A DNA stretch of 64,000 bases from Nocardia sp. NBC_00416 (GCF_036032445.1 NZ_CP107932.1:3102501-3166500); one strand, 5' to 3'; shown: positions 54,801 to 63,791, numbered from the stretch's first letter. Notes: generated from the letters alone by a model not told the origin. Translations and numbers: made by a program.

Positions 54801-55520
54801 ATGAAAGTGGCCATTGCCGGAGCCGGGGCCGTCGGTCGCTCCATCGCCCGGGAACTGCTACGCGCGGGACACAGCGTCATGCTGCTGGAACGACAGCTCG
54901 ACCATATCGACCGGGATTCGGTGCCCGAGGCCGTCTGGGTGCACGCCGACGCCTGCGAACTGCAGCTGCTGGAGGACGCCGGGCTGGAGGGCTACGAGGT
55001 GGTCATCGCCGCGACCGGCGACGACAAAGCCAATCTGGTGCACAGCCTGCTGGCGAAAACCGAATTCGGGGTGCGCCGGGTGGTCGCGCGGGTCAACGAT
55101 CCGCGCAACGAATGGCTCTTCGACGATTCGTGGGGAGTCGACGTCGCGGTCTCGACACCGCGGCTGCTGGCCTCCCTCGTCGAGGAGGCGGTCTCGGTGG
55201 GCGATCTGGTCCGGCTGATGACGCTGCGCCAGGGGCAGGCGAACCTGGTCGAACTCACCCTGCCACCGGATACGACGCTGGCCGGAAAACCGGTCCGCAA
55301 TCTGACCCTGCCGCGCGACTCCGCCCTGGTCACCATTCTGCGTGGTGGACGGGTCATCGTGCCGCAGCCCGACGACCCGTTCGAGGGAGACGACGAACTG
55401 TTGTTCGTGGTCTCGGCCGATGCCGAGGAGGAACTCCGGTCGGTGCTGGCGCCGCACGGCATCGACCCGCCCAGCGGCCACGGCACCGGCCTGACGCCCG
55501 CGCAGGACGCCGAATACTGA
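54801..55520 (+). CDS. TrkA/RCK potassium-uptake regulatory protein 2
   Basis: 239 residues, the same two-domain layout as its neighbour: MKVAIAGAGAVGRSIARELL and IAATGDDKANLVHSLLAK in RCK-N, LAGKPVRNLTLPRDSALV in RCK-C. It corresponds to CeoC (Rv2692). The pair probably forms a mixed octameric ring. No TrkH-type channel is in the window; the divergent APC protein is the nearest transporter. Confidence 0.9.
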   Translation: MKVAIAGAGAVGRSIARELLRAGHSVMLLERQLDHIDRDSVPEAVWVHADACELQLLEDAGLEGYEVVIAATGDDKANLVHSLLAKTEFGVRRVVARVNDPRNEWLFDDSWGVDVAVSTPRLLASLVEEAVSVGDLVRLMTLRQGQANLVELTLPPDTTLAGKPVRNLTLPRDSALVTILRGGRVIVPQPDDPFEGDDELLFVVSADAEEELRSVLAPHGIDPPSGHGTGLTPAQDAEY

Positions 55521-55559
55521 CCCACCGACAGCATTCGGCTGTGTCCTCGGCAGGCGCCT

Positions 55560-56198
55560 TCAGGCGGCGATCGGCTGCGCGGCCCGCGCCCGCAGCTTGT
55601 TCAACGCCCGGTACTGCATGACCCGGACGACTCCGGGACTGGTGCCGATCGCCGCGGCCGTCTCGGCGGCGCTCCACCCGAGCACGATCCGCATCACCAG
55701 GACGTCCCGGTGCACCGGGTTGAGCTGCTGTATCAGCTCTCGGGCCAGTGCGCCGCGTTCGGCGGCCAGCGCCCACTCCTCCGGACCCGCCGCCGTGGAC
55801 GCCAGGTCGGGCATCTCGGCCATCGGATAGGCGGGATGGACCTGGGCGCCGCGGAACGCGTCGGACACCTTGTTGGCCGCGATTCCGTACACGAAGGCGA
55901 GGAAGGACTTCCCTTGATCCCGGTAGCGCGGTATCGCGTGCACCGTGGCCATCAGCACTTCCTGCGCCACATCGTCGGCGGTGACATGCAGATGGGCGGC
56001 GTTCCCGAGCCGGATCCGGCAGTAGCGCTGAACCAGGGGCTGCACCAGGCGCAGGATATCGGCCACGGCGGCACGGTCACCCGCCGCGGCGGGGCCGACC
56101 AGGGTGTCCAGTTCGGCGGAGACCAGGCGGCTCTGGGAACGCACAGGATTGTCGCGACCCCGTTCGGGACGCGTGATCGGATGTTGCTCGGTAAGCAT
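55560..56198 (-). CDS. SigD-like sigma-70 factor
   Basis: 212 residues. Region 2 is RYCRIRLGNAAHLHVTADDV then AQEVLMATVHAIPRYRDQG, and region 4 is LNPVHRDVLVMRIVLGWSA with SPGVVRVMQYRALNKLR. The RYCR and RYRDQGKSFLAFVYGIAANKV blocks resemble mycobacterial SigD and streptomycete ShbA rather than ECF factors with an anti-sigma partner, and none is adjacent. In M. tuberculosis no sigma factor lies between the ceoC and DUF3159 genes, so it is an extra gene in an otherwise conserved block. GAGAGGAC precedes the ATG. Confidence 0.85.
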   Translation of the reverse strand: MLTEQHPITRPERGRDNPVRSQSRLVSAELDTLVGPAAAGDRAAVADILRLVQPLVQRYCRIRLGNAAHLHVTADDVAQEVLMATVHAIPRYRDQGKSFLAFVYGIAANKVSDAFRGAQVHPAYPMAEMPDLASTAAGPEEWALAAERGALARELIQQLNPVHRDVLVMRIVLGWSAAETAAAIGTSPGVVRVMQYRALNKLRARAAQPIAA

Positions 56199-56318
56199 TC
56201 GCCAGTCCTCTCGGCAGATCGTCTTCTGTAGACGATCGTCCGATGAACCGCGGCTGTGAGATAGACACCAAAGGGTGGGTTGTCCTCCACCCTTCGGATG
56301 ACGCGGGCCCGCGAAGAC

Positions 56319-57044
56319 TCAGGCGGGGCCGGCGGAATGCCGCGCGGAAGACGCCGGCAGATGCCCGGCCCGCCGCACCGCCCAAACCGTCACCACCAGT
56401 GCGACAGCGGTGAGCGGCCAGCCCATCCCGATTCGCGCGGTGGCGAGCCAGCCGGTGCTGTCCGCCGCGTAGAGATGGTGTTGCACCAGGTATCGGGCGC
56501 CGAAGACGAGCACCCAGGCGACGGTCGCGACATCGTAGAGCCGCACCACCCGGGGATCGCCGCGCCAGTCGCCGCCGTGACCGTTCAGGACACCCCACAC
56601 CACACCGACCAACGGCCGGCGCACCAGGATCGAAATGAGGAACGCAGCGCCGTAGATCAGGCTGGTGTAGATCCCGAACAGGAAGAACCCTTTGGCCTCG
56701 CCCACCCGCCAGGCGATCAGGGCGCAGATCCCCACACCGATGAAACCGGAGACCGCGGGCTGGATCGGCTCACGCCGCACCAGCCGCCAGACCAGGATCG
56801 CGGCCGCCACCCCGAGCGCGGACCAGATCGCCGCGGTGAGCCCCAGCAGGGTGTTCACCGGCACGAAGACCAGCACCGGCAGGGTCGAGTAGATCAGGCC
56901 GCCGAAGCCGCCCAGCTGTTCCAGCAGCGTCTGCTGGGCCGGTTCGTCGGGCGCGTCGTCCGGGGGGATCTCCGTGGGCACCGGTTCCTGCGCGGTCACT
57001 GCCCGCGGCAGCTTGGTGGTGGCGTACTCGTCGCTCGATGACAT
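56319..57044 (-). CDS. DUF3159 membrane protein
   Basis: 241 residues with about six membrane helices. LLEQLGGFGGLIYSTLPVLV and LVRRPLVGVVWGVLNGHGGDW are typical of DUF3159 (Rv2693c). Function unknown. It starts 3 bases after the OB-fold gene stop, so the two are one operon. Confidence 0.88.
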   Translation of the reverse strand: MSSSDEYATTKLPRAVTAQEPVPTEIPPDDAPDEPAQQTLLEQLGGFGGLIYSTLPVLVFVPVNTLLGLTAAIWSALGVAAAILVWRLVRREPIQPAVSGFIGVGICALIAWRVGEAKGFFLFGIYTSLIYGAAFLISILVRRPLVGVVWGVLNGHGGDWRGDPRVVRLYDVATVAWVLVFGARYLVQHHLYAADSTGWLATARIGMGWPLTAVALVVTVWAVRRAGHLPASSARHSAGPA

Positions 57045-57047
57045 ACG

Positions 57048-57452
57048 TCAGCTGTTTCCGCGCAATTCGTAGTAGGGGTTGTAGATCACCTTGCGGCCTT
57101 CGCGTTCACCGATCCGGCCGCGCACCATGATGCGCCGCCCCGATTCGATACCGGGAATGCGGCGCCGCCCGATCCACACCAGCGTAATGGCGTCGGTGCC
57201 GTCGAAGAACTCCGCCTGCATGCTCGCACCCGAGGACTGGGGACACGAATCGACGCTGCGCAAACGGCCCAGCATCGTCGCCTCCTCACCGCGCCGGCAC
57301 TCCGAGACCCGGCAGGCGCCCGAAGCGTCCGCCGTCTCCGCCAGCTCCTCGGCGTCGACCTGATCGAGATCCTCGGTCAATCTGCGGCCGAGCCTGCGAA
57401 AATATCCGGTAGCGGACTTGGCGCCCGCTTTTCTTCCTGCCGCGGAAGACAT
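57048..57452 (-). CDS. OB-fold nucleic acid-binding protein
   Basis: 134 residues. The OB-fold region covers about 50-134: RLRSVDSCPQSSGASMQAEF, ITLVWIGRRRIPGIESGRR and VIYNPYYELRG. Similar proteins act in single-stranded nucleic acid binding; no role assigned. The first 40 residues are basic. ATG at 57450-57452 after AGGAG. Homologue of Rv2694c. Confidence 0.82.
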   Translation of the reverse strand: MSSAAGRKAGAKSATGYFRRLGRRLTEDLDQVDAEELAETADASGACRVSECRRGEEATMLGRLRSVDSCPQSSGASMQAEFFDGTDAITLVWIGRRRIPGIESGRRIMVRGRIGEREGRKVIYNPYYELRGNS

Positions 57453-57574
57453 CGCCTGCTCTCCTGTGCGCGAATGACATGGGTCGCACGTCATCCGAAT
57501 TTCCTGCTACGGCCCGGCTGTGGCCGTACCCGCCACTGTAGATGGGTCCGGGCAGCACCGCTACGCTCGGTCCG

Positions 57575-58273
57575 GTGTTCGACTCCCCACGTCCGGCTGT
57601 CGTCGTCGCCCTGCCCGGAACGGGTTCCGACGCACACTTCGCCCGCCGCGCGTTCGGCCCCGCATGCGCCGCCGCCGGACTCGATTTCGTCGCCGTGGAT
57701 CCCGATCCGAGCGCGGTCATCGACAGCTACCGGGCCGCCCTGAACAGCGCCGCGGATCGCGGGCCGGTGCTGGCGGCCGGGATCTCGCTCGGGGCGGCGG
57801 TCGCGGTCGAGTGGGCGGCCACCCGGGACACCGCGGAGGTCAGCGGGGTCGTCGCGGCGCTGCCCGCCTGGACGGGCCCCGATACCGCGCACTGCCCGGC
57901 CACCCTCAGCGCTGCGGTCACCGCGGCCCAGCTGCGGGCCGAGGGCCTCGAACCGGTGATCTCCCGGATGCGGGCCGGCAGCCCCGGCTGGCTCGCCGAC
58001 GCGCTGACCCGCTCGTGGCGGGGGCAGTGGCCCGGGCTGCCGGGCGCGCTGGAGGAAGCCGCGCAGTACAAGTGGCCGGAGGCGGCCCTGCTGGACGATC
58101 TGAGCGTTCCGCTCGCCGTGATCGCGGCCGCCGACGATCCGGTGCATCCGGTCGCCGTCGGCCGTGAATGGGCACGCCGCGCGCCGCGGTCGGCGCTCAC
58201 CGAGATCACGCTGGACGAACTGGGCGCCGACCCGGCCATCGTGGGACGGCTCGCATTGCGATACCTCGACTGA
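57575..58273 (+). CDS. Alpha/beta-hydrolase-fold protein
   Basis: 232 residues. VVVALPGTGSDAHFARRAF is the oxyanion strand, AAGISLGAAVAVEWA the nucleophile elbow (Gly-x-Ser-x-Gly), DDPVHPVA the acidic loop. The C-terminal His is not obvious, so activity is uncertain. I chose the GTG at 57575 because TACGCT lies 7 bases upstream and the resulting length fits Rv2695; an ATG at 57542 adds 11 residues. Confidence 0.75.
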   Translation: MFDSPRPAVVVALPGTGSDAHFARRAFGPACAAAGLDFVAVDPDPSAVIDSYRAALNSAADRGPVLAAGISLGAAVAVEWAATRDTAEVSGVVAALPAWTGPDTAHCPATLSAAVTAAQLRAEGLEPVISRMRAGSPGWLADALTRSWRGQWPGLPGALEEAAQYKWPEAALLDDLSVPLAVIAAADDPVHPVAVGREWARRAPRSALTEITLDELGADPAIVGRLALRYLD

Positions 58274-58278
58274 CGACG

Positions 58279-58314
58279 GTGGTCCTGTTCCCACCGCGGT
58301 GGGAACAGGACCAC
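58279..58314. terminator. Perfect 36-bp palindrome between convergent genes
   Basis: 18-bp arms from GTGGTCCTGTTCCCACCG to CGGTGGGAACAGGACCAC with no loop bases to spare. It lies 5 bases after one stop (58273) and 10 bases before the other (58325), so it can end both transcripts. Confidence 0.8.
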
Positions 58315-58324
58315 TCGGGTCTCG

Positions 58325-59266
58325 TCAGCCCCGACCGAGCTGTTGCATCGCCGACCCTTCCGCGCCGCGACGCGGCTGCTGCGGCTGCTGAGGCGGCAGC
58401 ACCGCGGGCGTCGGCGACGGCCGGGCGGCGGGCGGCGGGGTCGCGACCTGCTGCTGGGTCTGCTGTTGCTGCTGCTGATGCGCCGCGGTGAGCTGTTCGG
58501 CGAGTTGCTGGGGCAGGACCACCGGCAGGGGTTCGCGGACCGGCAGCGCATCGGTGCCGCGCCGGATGATCGTCTCGCTCAGCACTGTGCGCGCCGCCAC
58601 GACCAGGGGACCACCGGCCGCGGCCGACCCCGACGGACCCGCCGCCACCAGCCGGATCATCCAGCGATAACCGTCCACACCGATGAAACGCAGATCGGCG
58701 CTGTCGGTGAGGGCCACCAGTTCCCGGCCCCACGGTCCCTTCTCCACCGAGACCCGGGCCCCGTCCTTGCGCAGGGATTCGGCGAGATCGGCGGCGACCG
58801 TACGCCACTGTCCGGTGGATTTCGGCGCCGCGTAGGCGGCGACGGTGATCCGGCCGTGTTCGGTCGCCAGATGGACCGCTTGGGGGGCGCCCTGTGGGGT
58901 CATCTCCACCTGCAGTTGGCCGCCCGGCGGCACCGGCAGGATCACCGAGCCGAGATCGAGCCGGGTGTCGGTGAAGTTCTCCAGCACCTCGGCGACATCG
59001 TCGTAGTCGTAGGGGCCGCGCCGCTGCGGTTCTGTGTCGGGATCATCGATCGCCGCGTCATAGGCGTCGCTGTAGGCGGCGCCGCCGTACCCGTCGTCGT
59101 AGCTGTCGTCGTAGTCGTCCTGATAGGACTCCTCGTAGTCGGCGCGGTGATAGCCGCCGTCCTCGTAGTCCTCGTATTCGCCGGTTTCGTACTCACCCGT
59201 GCCGTACTCGCCGGTGTCCTGCCCGTCATCGGATCTGCGTCCGCCCGATTTCCGTCGTCCGAACAT
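58325..59266 (-). CDS. DUF3710 family protein with acidic N-terminus
   Basis: 313 residues. The first 90 are Asp/Glu/Tyr/Gly-rich repeats (TGEYETGEYEDYED), then a conserved core with LDLGSVILPVPPGGQLQVEM and GVDGYRWMIRLVAAGP, and a Gln/Pro-rich tail (HQQQQQQTQQQ). DUF3710 (Rv2696c) is of unknown function. It starts one base after the dut stop; GGAGG precedes the ATG. Confidence 0.85.
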   Translation of the reverse strand: MFGRRKSGGRRSDDGQDTGEYGTGEYETGEYEDYEDGGYHRADYEESYQDDYDDSYDDGYGGAAYSDAYDAAIDDPDTEPQRRGPYDYDDVAEVLENFTDTRLDLGSVILPVPPGGQLQVEMTPQGAPQAVHLATEHGRITVAAYAAPKSTGQWRTVAADLAESLRKDGARVSVEKGPWGRELVALTDSADLRFIGVDGYRWMIRLVAAGPSGSAAAGGPLVVAARTVLSETIIRRGTDALPVREPLPVVLPQQLAEQLTAAHQQQQQQTQQQVATPPPAARPSPTPAVLPPQQPQQPRRGAEGSAMQQLGRG

Positions 59267-59267
59267 G

Positions 59268-59762
59268 TCAGGCCTCCTTGCCGGGTGCGGTGTCCGCGCT
59301 GCCCCGCGTCAAACTCGCGTGTCCCCCGCTGGATCCGTGACCGCCCGCGCCGCGCGCGGACTCGTCGAGCCGGTCCACCGCCACGAAATCGACCAGTTCC
59401 ACACGTTGCACCAGCAATTGGGCGATCCGGTCGCCGCGGCGCAGTTCGATGGGCGTGCGCGGATCATGGTTGATCAGGCACACCTTGATCTCGCCCCGAT
59501 ACCCGGCATCGATCGTCCCCGGGGTGTTCACCACGGATAGACCGGCTTTGGCCGCCAGACCGGAGCGCGGATGGATCAGGCCCACGGTGCCCACCGGTAG
59601 GGCGATGGCGATACCGGTGCCGACCAGTACCCGTTCCCCCGGCTCCAGGACGATGTCCTCGGCAGTGCACAGATCCACGCCCGCATCGCCGTCGTGGGCG
59701 CGCGTCGGCATCGGGATCCCCGGGTCCAACCGGAGCAGAGGTATCGGTGAGAGTGCGTTCAC
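59268..59762 (-). CDS. dut: dUTP diphosphatase
   Basis: 164 residues. dUTPase hydrolyses dUTP to dUMP and keeps uracil out of DNA. All five trimeric-dUTPase motifs are seen: [49 protein letters not shown] and [17 protein letters not shown] lies 8 bases before the GTG, suggesting a leaderless mRNA. Homologue of Rv2697c. Confidence 0.95.
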   Translation of the reverse strand: MNALSPIPLLRLDPGIPMPTRAHDGDAGVDLCTAEDIVLEPGERVLVGTGIAIALPVGTVGLIHPRSGLAAKAGLSVVNTPGTIDAGYRGEIKVCLINHDPRTPIELRRGDRIAQLLVQRVELVDFVAVDRLDESARGAGGHGSSGGHASLTRGSADTAPGKEA

Positions 59763-59814
59763 GTCCGACCAGCCTACGCGCAGGCACGGCGCGAGTGTCG
59801 CTTAGTGTTGAGTC

Positions 59815-60330
59815 GTGTCCGACCAGCCCCGACCCACCGAAACCGAGCACCGCGCGCGACCGGAATCCGGTGCCCATCACGAACGCCTCTGGGTGCCGCT
59901 GTGGTGGTGGCCGGTGGGCTTCGCGCTCGCCGGTCTGCTCGCCGCGGAGATCCACATGGGAGCCCCCGGCCTGCGCGCCTGGCTGCCCTATGTGCTGCTG
60001 TTCCCGATCCCCGTATGGGTACTGCTGTGGATGAGCCGGCACCGGCTCGAGGTCACGGCCGACACCACCGGCACACCCGAACTGCGGGTGGGCCGGGCTC
60101 ATCTGCCGGTGTCGTTCGTCGCTCGTGCCACCGTGGTGCCCAAGAGCGCCAAGAGCGCGGCGCTGGGCCGCCAGCTGGATCCGGCGGCCTATGTCCAGCA
60201 CCGCCCGTGGATCGGCACCATGGTCCTGCTGGTGCTCGACGATCCCGATGACCCGACGCCCTACTGGTTGGTCAGTACGCGCCGGCCCGCGGAGGTCCTG
60301 GCCGCGCTCGGGATCCCGAGCGCGGAATGA
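59815..60330 (+). CDS. DUF3093 membrane protein
   Basis: 171 residues with two membrane helices (VPLWWWPVGFALAGLLAAEI and YVLLFPIPVWVLLW) followed by a cytosolic domain with DPAAYVQHRPWIGTMVLLVL and YWLVSTRRP. DUF3093 (Rv2698) function is unknown. TAGTGT lies 6 bases before the GTG; divergent from dut. Confidence 0.85.
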   Translation: MSDQPRPTETEHRARPESGAHHERLWVPLWWWPVGFALAGLLAAEIHMGAPGLRAWLPYVLLFPIPVWVLLWMSRHRLEVTADTTGTPELRVGRAHLPVSFVARATVVPKSAKSAALGRQLDPAAYVQHRPWIGTMVLLVLDDPDDPTPYWLVSTRRPAEVLAALGIPSAE

Positions 60331-60343
60331 CCTCACGGGCCGC

Positions 60344-60646
60344 TCAGGCCGCGCAATCCCTGCAGATGAGCTGACCGCCGCTGTCGCTCGCGAGCCGGCT
60401 GCGGTGATGTACCAGGAAACAGCTCGAGCAGGTGAACTCGTCGGCCTGTTTCGGGATCACCCGAACCGTCAGCACTTCCTCGGACAGGTCCGCGCCGGGG
60501 AGTTCGAACGACTCCGCGGTATCGGATTCGTCGACATCCACGACGGCGGACTGGGCCTCGTTGCGACGAGCCTTCAGCTCCTCGAGCGAATCCTCCGACA
60601 CATCGTCGGACTCGGTACGCCTCGGTGCGTCATAGTCGGTTGCCAT
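60344..60646 (-). CDS. DUF4193 zinc-ribbon-like protein
   Basis: 100 residues. The acidic N-terminal 60 residues carry LEELKARRNEAQSAVVDVDE, and the C-terminus has two CxxC pairs (TCSSCFLVHHRSRLA and ICRDC), consistent with zinc binding. The family (Rv2699c) is widespread and highly conserved in actinobacteria and resembles RNA-polymerase-binding zinc proteins, but its role is not known. GAGGGGAAG precedes the ATG. Confidence 0.88.
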   Translation of the reverse strand: MATDYDAPRRTESDDVSEDSLEELKARRNEAQSAVVDVDESDTAESFELPGADLSEEVLTVRVIPKQADEFTCSSCFLVHHRSRLASDSGGQLICRDCAA

Positions 60647-61037
60647 GTCGTCTTCCCCTCGTCCTTACTCCGTATATCCGGATCGGCGCACGCCGTCTGC
60701 TCGACCGCGCCCGCCGCCCCGCCGGTGGTGCACTTCACACCCGCACCGGTCCTCTATCAGCGCGAATCCGATGGACCCAACTCCGATAGCGTCCGGACAA
60801 CGCATGAGTTGCCCTGCTTGTTCCCGTGACCGATCGCCGATTTACTCATGGATATTTCGGTCTGGGCGGCCAGACAATAGCGGACGGTTCGGAAAATGTC
60901 GCAATCGAAACCCAGCCGTGTCGAAACCGCTGGCCAATCGATACGCGCCGCCCGACGTGCCGCGAGCGGCCCGGTGACGCGCTCGGAGCGGCCTGGGTAA
61001 TGCGCGGCGCGCCGGTACGGGTACGTACAGTATCGAC
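60647..61037. other. Divergent intergenic region without a gene
   Basis: 391 bases between DUF4193 and cei. It holds the DUF4193 promoter and the cei start box (TACAGT at 61026-61031). An AT-richer piece at about 60,840-60,950 has no reading frame I can support. Nothing else recognised. Confidence 0.4.
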
Positions 61038-61718
61038 GTGGTTTCACTGATCACCGAAGGCAGTCCCACGGATGCCCGAGGCCGTCCCTACCCGCGCCGA
61101 CGGATGCGGCCCTGGCTGATCCTTGTCGTCGTGCTCGTTGTCGTCTGCGCAGGCTTGTGGATCAAGGCGCTGACCACCAACGACCACGACTACACCCCGA
61201 TGGCGTGCAATTCGCCGAGCCCGGCCACCGACCCGAAGGCCGGGCCCCAGCCGCTGCCGGGTCAGCGGGTCGGCGCGAGCCTGTTCGAGGATGTGGAGCC
61301 GGCCCCGATGGCCGGCACGAAAGTCCGAGTCCTGAACGCCAACGGGCAGCGCGGACAGGCCGCCCATGTGGCGGCCCAGCTCGGCGATCTGGGTTTCGGC
61401 AGCGCACCCGGCGATCCTTTCGGTAACGATCCGATATATGCCAACGGTGATCTCGAATGCACCGGGCAGATCCGGTTCGGCGAAAGCGGCCGTCCGGTCG
61501 CGGCGGCGGTGCAACTCGCCGTACCGTGCGCCGAGCTCGTCGAGGACAAACGCGATGATGCCTCGGTCGACCTCGTGCTGGGCGCACTGTTCGGCGGCGA
61601 CCTGCAGCCGAACAACGATGCCGAGGAAGTGCTGCGCTCGCTGAAGAACCCGGTGAGCGGCGAGAGCCCGGCGATCGATCCCGATATGCTCGAAGCCGCC
61701 CGCACCGCCCGCTGCTGA
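61038..61718 (+). CDS. cei: Envelope integrity protein Cei (LytR C-terminal domain)
   Basis: 226 residues. One membrane helix (PWLILVVVLVVVCAGLWIKA) after a basic N-terminus, then an external LytR_C domain: TKVRVLNANGQRGQAAHVAA and LGFGSAPGDPFGNDPIYAN, and DDASVDLVLG. It matches Rv2700 (Cei), needed for envelope integrity. TACAGT lies 6 bases before the GTG, so leaderless. Convergent with suhB. Confidence 0.88.
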   Translation: MVSLITEGSPTDARGRPYPRRRMRPWLILVVVLVVVCAGLWIKALTTNDHDYTPMACNSPSPATDPKAGPQPLPGQRVGASLFEDVEPAPMAGTKVRVLNANGQRGQAAHVAAQLGDLGFGSAPGDPFGNDPIYANGDLECTGQIRFGESGRPVAAAVQLAVPCAELVEDKRDDASVDLVLGALFGGDLQPNNDAEEVLRSLKNPVSGESPAIDPDMLEAARTARC

Positions 61719-61742
61719 CCGCCGGCCCCCGGCGCCGGGCGG

Positions 61743-62654
61743 TCAGGATTCCGGAATGGACTCCGAGATCCCGAGCCGGTCGAGTAGCGCCAAGAGCTCG
61801 TCCCCGATCCCGGGGGCCGCGGCCACCACCAGCGCACCCTCCGCGCCGGTGGTCGGCAACGGCGGCAGCCGCAGCACCGCGCCGGCCTCGGCCGCGATCA
61901 GTGCCCCGGCCGCCCAGTCCCACGGGTTCAGGCCGTGTTCGTAGTGCGCGTCCACCCGACCCTCCGCGACCATGCACAGATCCAGCGCCGCCGCGCCTAT
62001 CCGGCGGATATCGCGGACGTGGGGCAGCAGGTCGGCCACACAGGCCGCCTGCCGGGTCCGGCGCGGCACGCCGTAGGCGAACCCCGTGGCGACCAGCGCC
62101 AGCCGGGCCGACCGCACCGGGTTGCAGCGCAGCGGTGTATCCGAGCCGTCCGGCCCGATCCGCAACGCCCCCAGGCCGGTGGCTGCCGTGTACACCGTCG
62201 ACGCGGCGACATCGGCCACCGCACCCGCGACCGGTCGGCCGCCGCGGACCGCGGCCACCGACACCGCGTAGGCCGGTATGCCGTAGAGGAAGTTCACGGT
62301 TCCGTCGATCGGGTCCACGACCCACACCACATCGTCCGCGCCGGCCCCGGCGAGATCGCCGCCGCCTTCTTCGCCCAGAATGCGGTCGCCGGGACGCAGC
62401 CGGGCGAGTTCGTCGCGGATCAACTGCTCGGACTCGGTATCGACGACGGTCACCGGGTCGGTCGGGGTGCTCTTGGTGCGGACCGCGGCCTCGACGGGAC
62501 CGGCGGGACCGAATACCTCCGGACGCCTGGCCCGCACATGCGCGGCGGCGACACCGGCCAGATGGGTCGCGATGCGGCGCAGCACGGTCGCGTCGGCGGG
62601 GGTGGGTTCGGTGGCAGCGGTGAGAGACCAAATCGATTCCGGCACGTCCTCCAT
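61743..62654 (-). CDS. suhB: Inositol monophosphatase family protein
   Basis: 303 residues. Metal motifs: ILGEEGG near residue 97, WVVDPIDGTVNFLYGIP and NPWDWAAGALIAAEAGA, so the Mg2+-dependent phosphatase site is intact. It would release inositol from inositol phosphate, or act on fructose 1,6-bisphosphate as some relatives do. ATG at 62652-62654 chosen by comparison of N-termini; the open frame reaches 62717. Homologue of Rv2701c. Confidence 0.9.
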   Translation of the reverse strand: MEDVPESIWSLTAATEPTPADATVLRRIATHLAGVAAAHVRARRPEVFGPAGPVEAAVRTKSTPTDPVTVVDTESEQLIRDELARLRPGDRILGEEGGGDLAGAGADDVVWVVDPIDGTVNFLYGIPAYAVSVAAVRGGRPVAGAVADVAASTVYTAATGLGALRIGPDGSDTPLRCNPVRSARLALVATGFAYGVPRRTRQAACVADLLPHVRDIRRIGAAALDLCMVAEGRVDAHYEHGLNPWDWAAGALIAAEAGAVLRLPPLPTTGAEGALVVAAAPGIGDELLALLDRLGISESIPES

Positions 62655-62865
62655 CGCAGCACAGATCCTGCGGCTCGGGCGTCCGGGTCCGCGCATTACT
62701 CTTGTCGTGCACACCACATCGGTGGAGCGCCGACCCGGAGGAGACGGCGCGACGCGTGTGGCCGGTACGGCGTCGTCCGGATACTTCGCACGCGGACCGG
62801 CTCTACACGAAAACCGGTGCGGGGCAAGACGACATCAGCCAGCACAGGGAACGAGGGAAGCCCGC

Positions 62866-63624
62866 ATGTCCGGTCGACGGCACGCGTTCGGTATCGATAT
62901 CGGCGGTAGCGGCGTCAAGGGCGCCGCGGTCGATCTGGACACCGGAGAGCTCGTGCACGAACGCATCAAGATCGCGACCCCGCAGCCGTCCACTCCCGGC
63001 GCGGTCGCCGCCGCGGCGGCGGAGTTGATCGAGACCGCCGGCTGGAGCGGTCCGGTCGGGGTCACCCTGCCGTGCGTGGTCCTCGACGGCGTCGCGCATA
63101 CCGCCGCCAATGTCGACAAGTCATGGATCGGCACCGACGCGCGGGGACTGTTCGCCACGGCGCTCGGCGGTCGCGAGGTGACCGTGCTGAACGACGCCGA
63201 TGCCGCGGGCCTGGCCGAGGACCGGTTCGGCGCGGCCCGCGATATCCACGGCCTGGTGCTCCTGCTGACCTTCGGCACCGGGATCGGGTCGGCGCTGCTC
63301 AACAACGGCACGCTGGTCCCGAACACCGAACTCGGTCATCTGGAGATCGGCGGGATGGAGACCGAGCACCGGGCGGCCGCGTCGGTCAAGGAAAGGGAGG
63401 ATCTCACCTATCCCGAATGGGCGGCCCGGGTCAGCACGGTGCTCAGCGGCCTGGAGGATCTCTTCTGGCCGACGGTGTTCGTGGCCGGCGGCGGTATCAG
63501 CCGCGATGCCGACCAGTGGATTCCGCTGCTCACCAACCGCACTCGCGTGGTCCCCGCGAACTTGAAGAACACAGCGGGTATCGTCGGCGCGGCCATGGCC
63601 GTCGACGCGGGGATCACCCCCTGA
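62866..63624 (+). CDS. ppgK: Polyphosphate glucokinase
   Basis: 252 residues of the ROK family. PpgK phosphorylates glucose with polyphosphate or ATP. FGIDIGGSGVKGAAVDL is the phosphate-binding loop, TVLNDADAAGLAE and LTFGTGIGSALLNNG are the sugar-kinase blocks, and NTELGHLEIGG holds the glucose-binding Glu. GAGGGAAG precedes the ATG. Homologue of Rv2702, and next to sigA as there. Confidence 0.93.
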   Translation: MSGRRHAFGIDIGGSGVKGAAVDLDTGELVHERIKIATPQPSTPGAVAAAAAELIETAGWSGPVGVTLPCVVLDGVAHTAANVDKSWIGTDARGLFATALGGREVTVLNDADAAGLAEDRFGAARDIHGLVLLLTFGTGIGSALLNNGTLVPNTELGHLEIGGMETEHRAAASVKEREDLTYPEWAARVSTVLSGLEDLFWPTVFVAGGGISRDADQWIPLLTNRTRVVPANLKNTAGIVGAAMAVDAGITP

Positions 63625-63664
63625 AGTTCTGCACGGCAAGGCCAGGGCACACTGGTCGGATCGT

Positions 63665-63670
63665 TACAAT
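63665..63670 (+). promoter_or_regulatory. Candidate -10 box of sigA
   Basis: TACAAT in GTTACAATGG, about 120 bases before the sigA start, is the best -10 match in the spacer. No good -35 box is seen. A small ACCGGC/GCCGGT hairpin (63701-63718) follows. Confidence 0.35.
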
Positions 63671-63791
63671 GGAAGCACCCGGCGGTGAGCCGGACCCCCG
63701 ACCGGCGTTTTAGCCGGTAAACCCGACAGACCGCTCCGCCGGAATACTACTCTGGCGTGACGCCGCACGAGACCGTCACGAAAGGGCGTAC

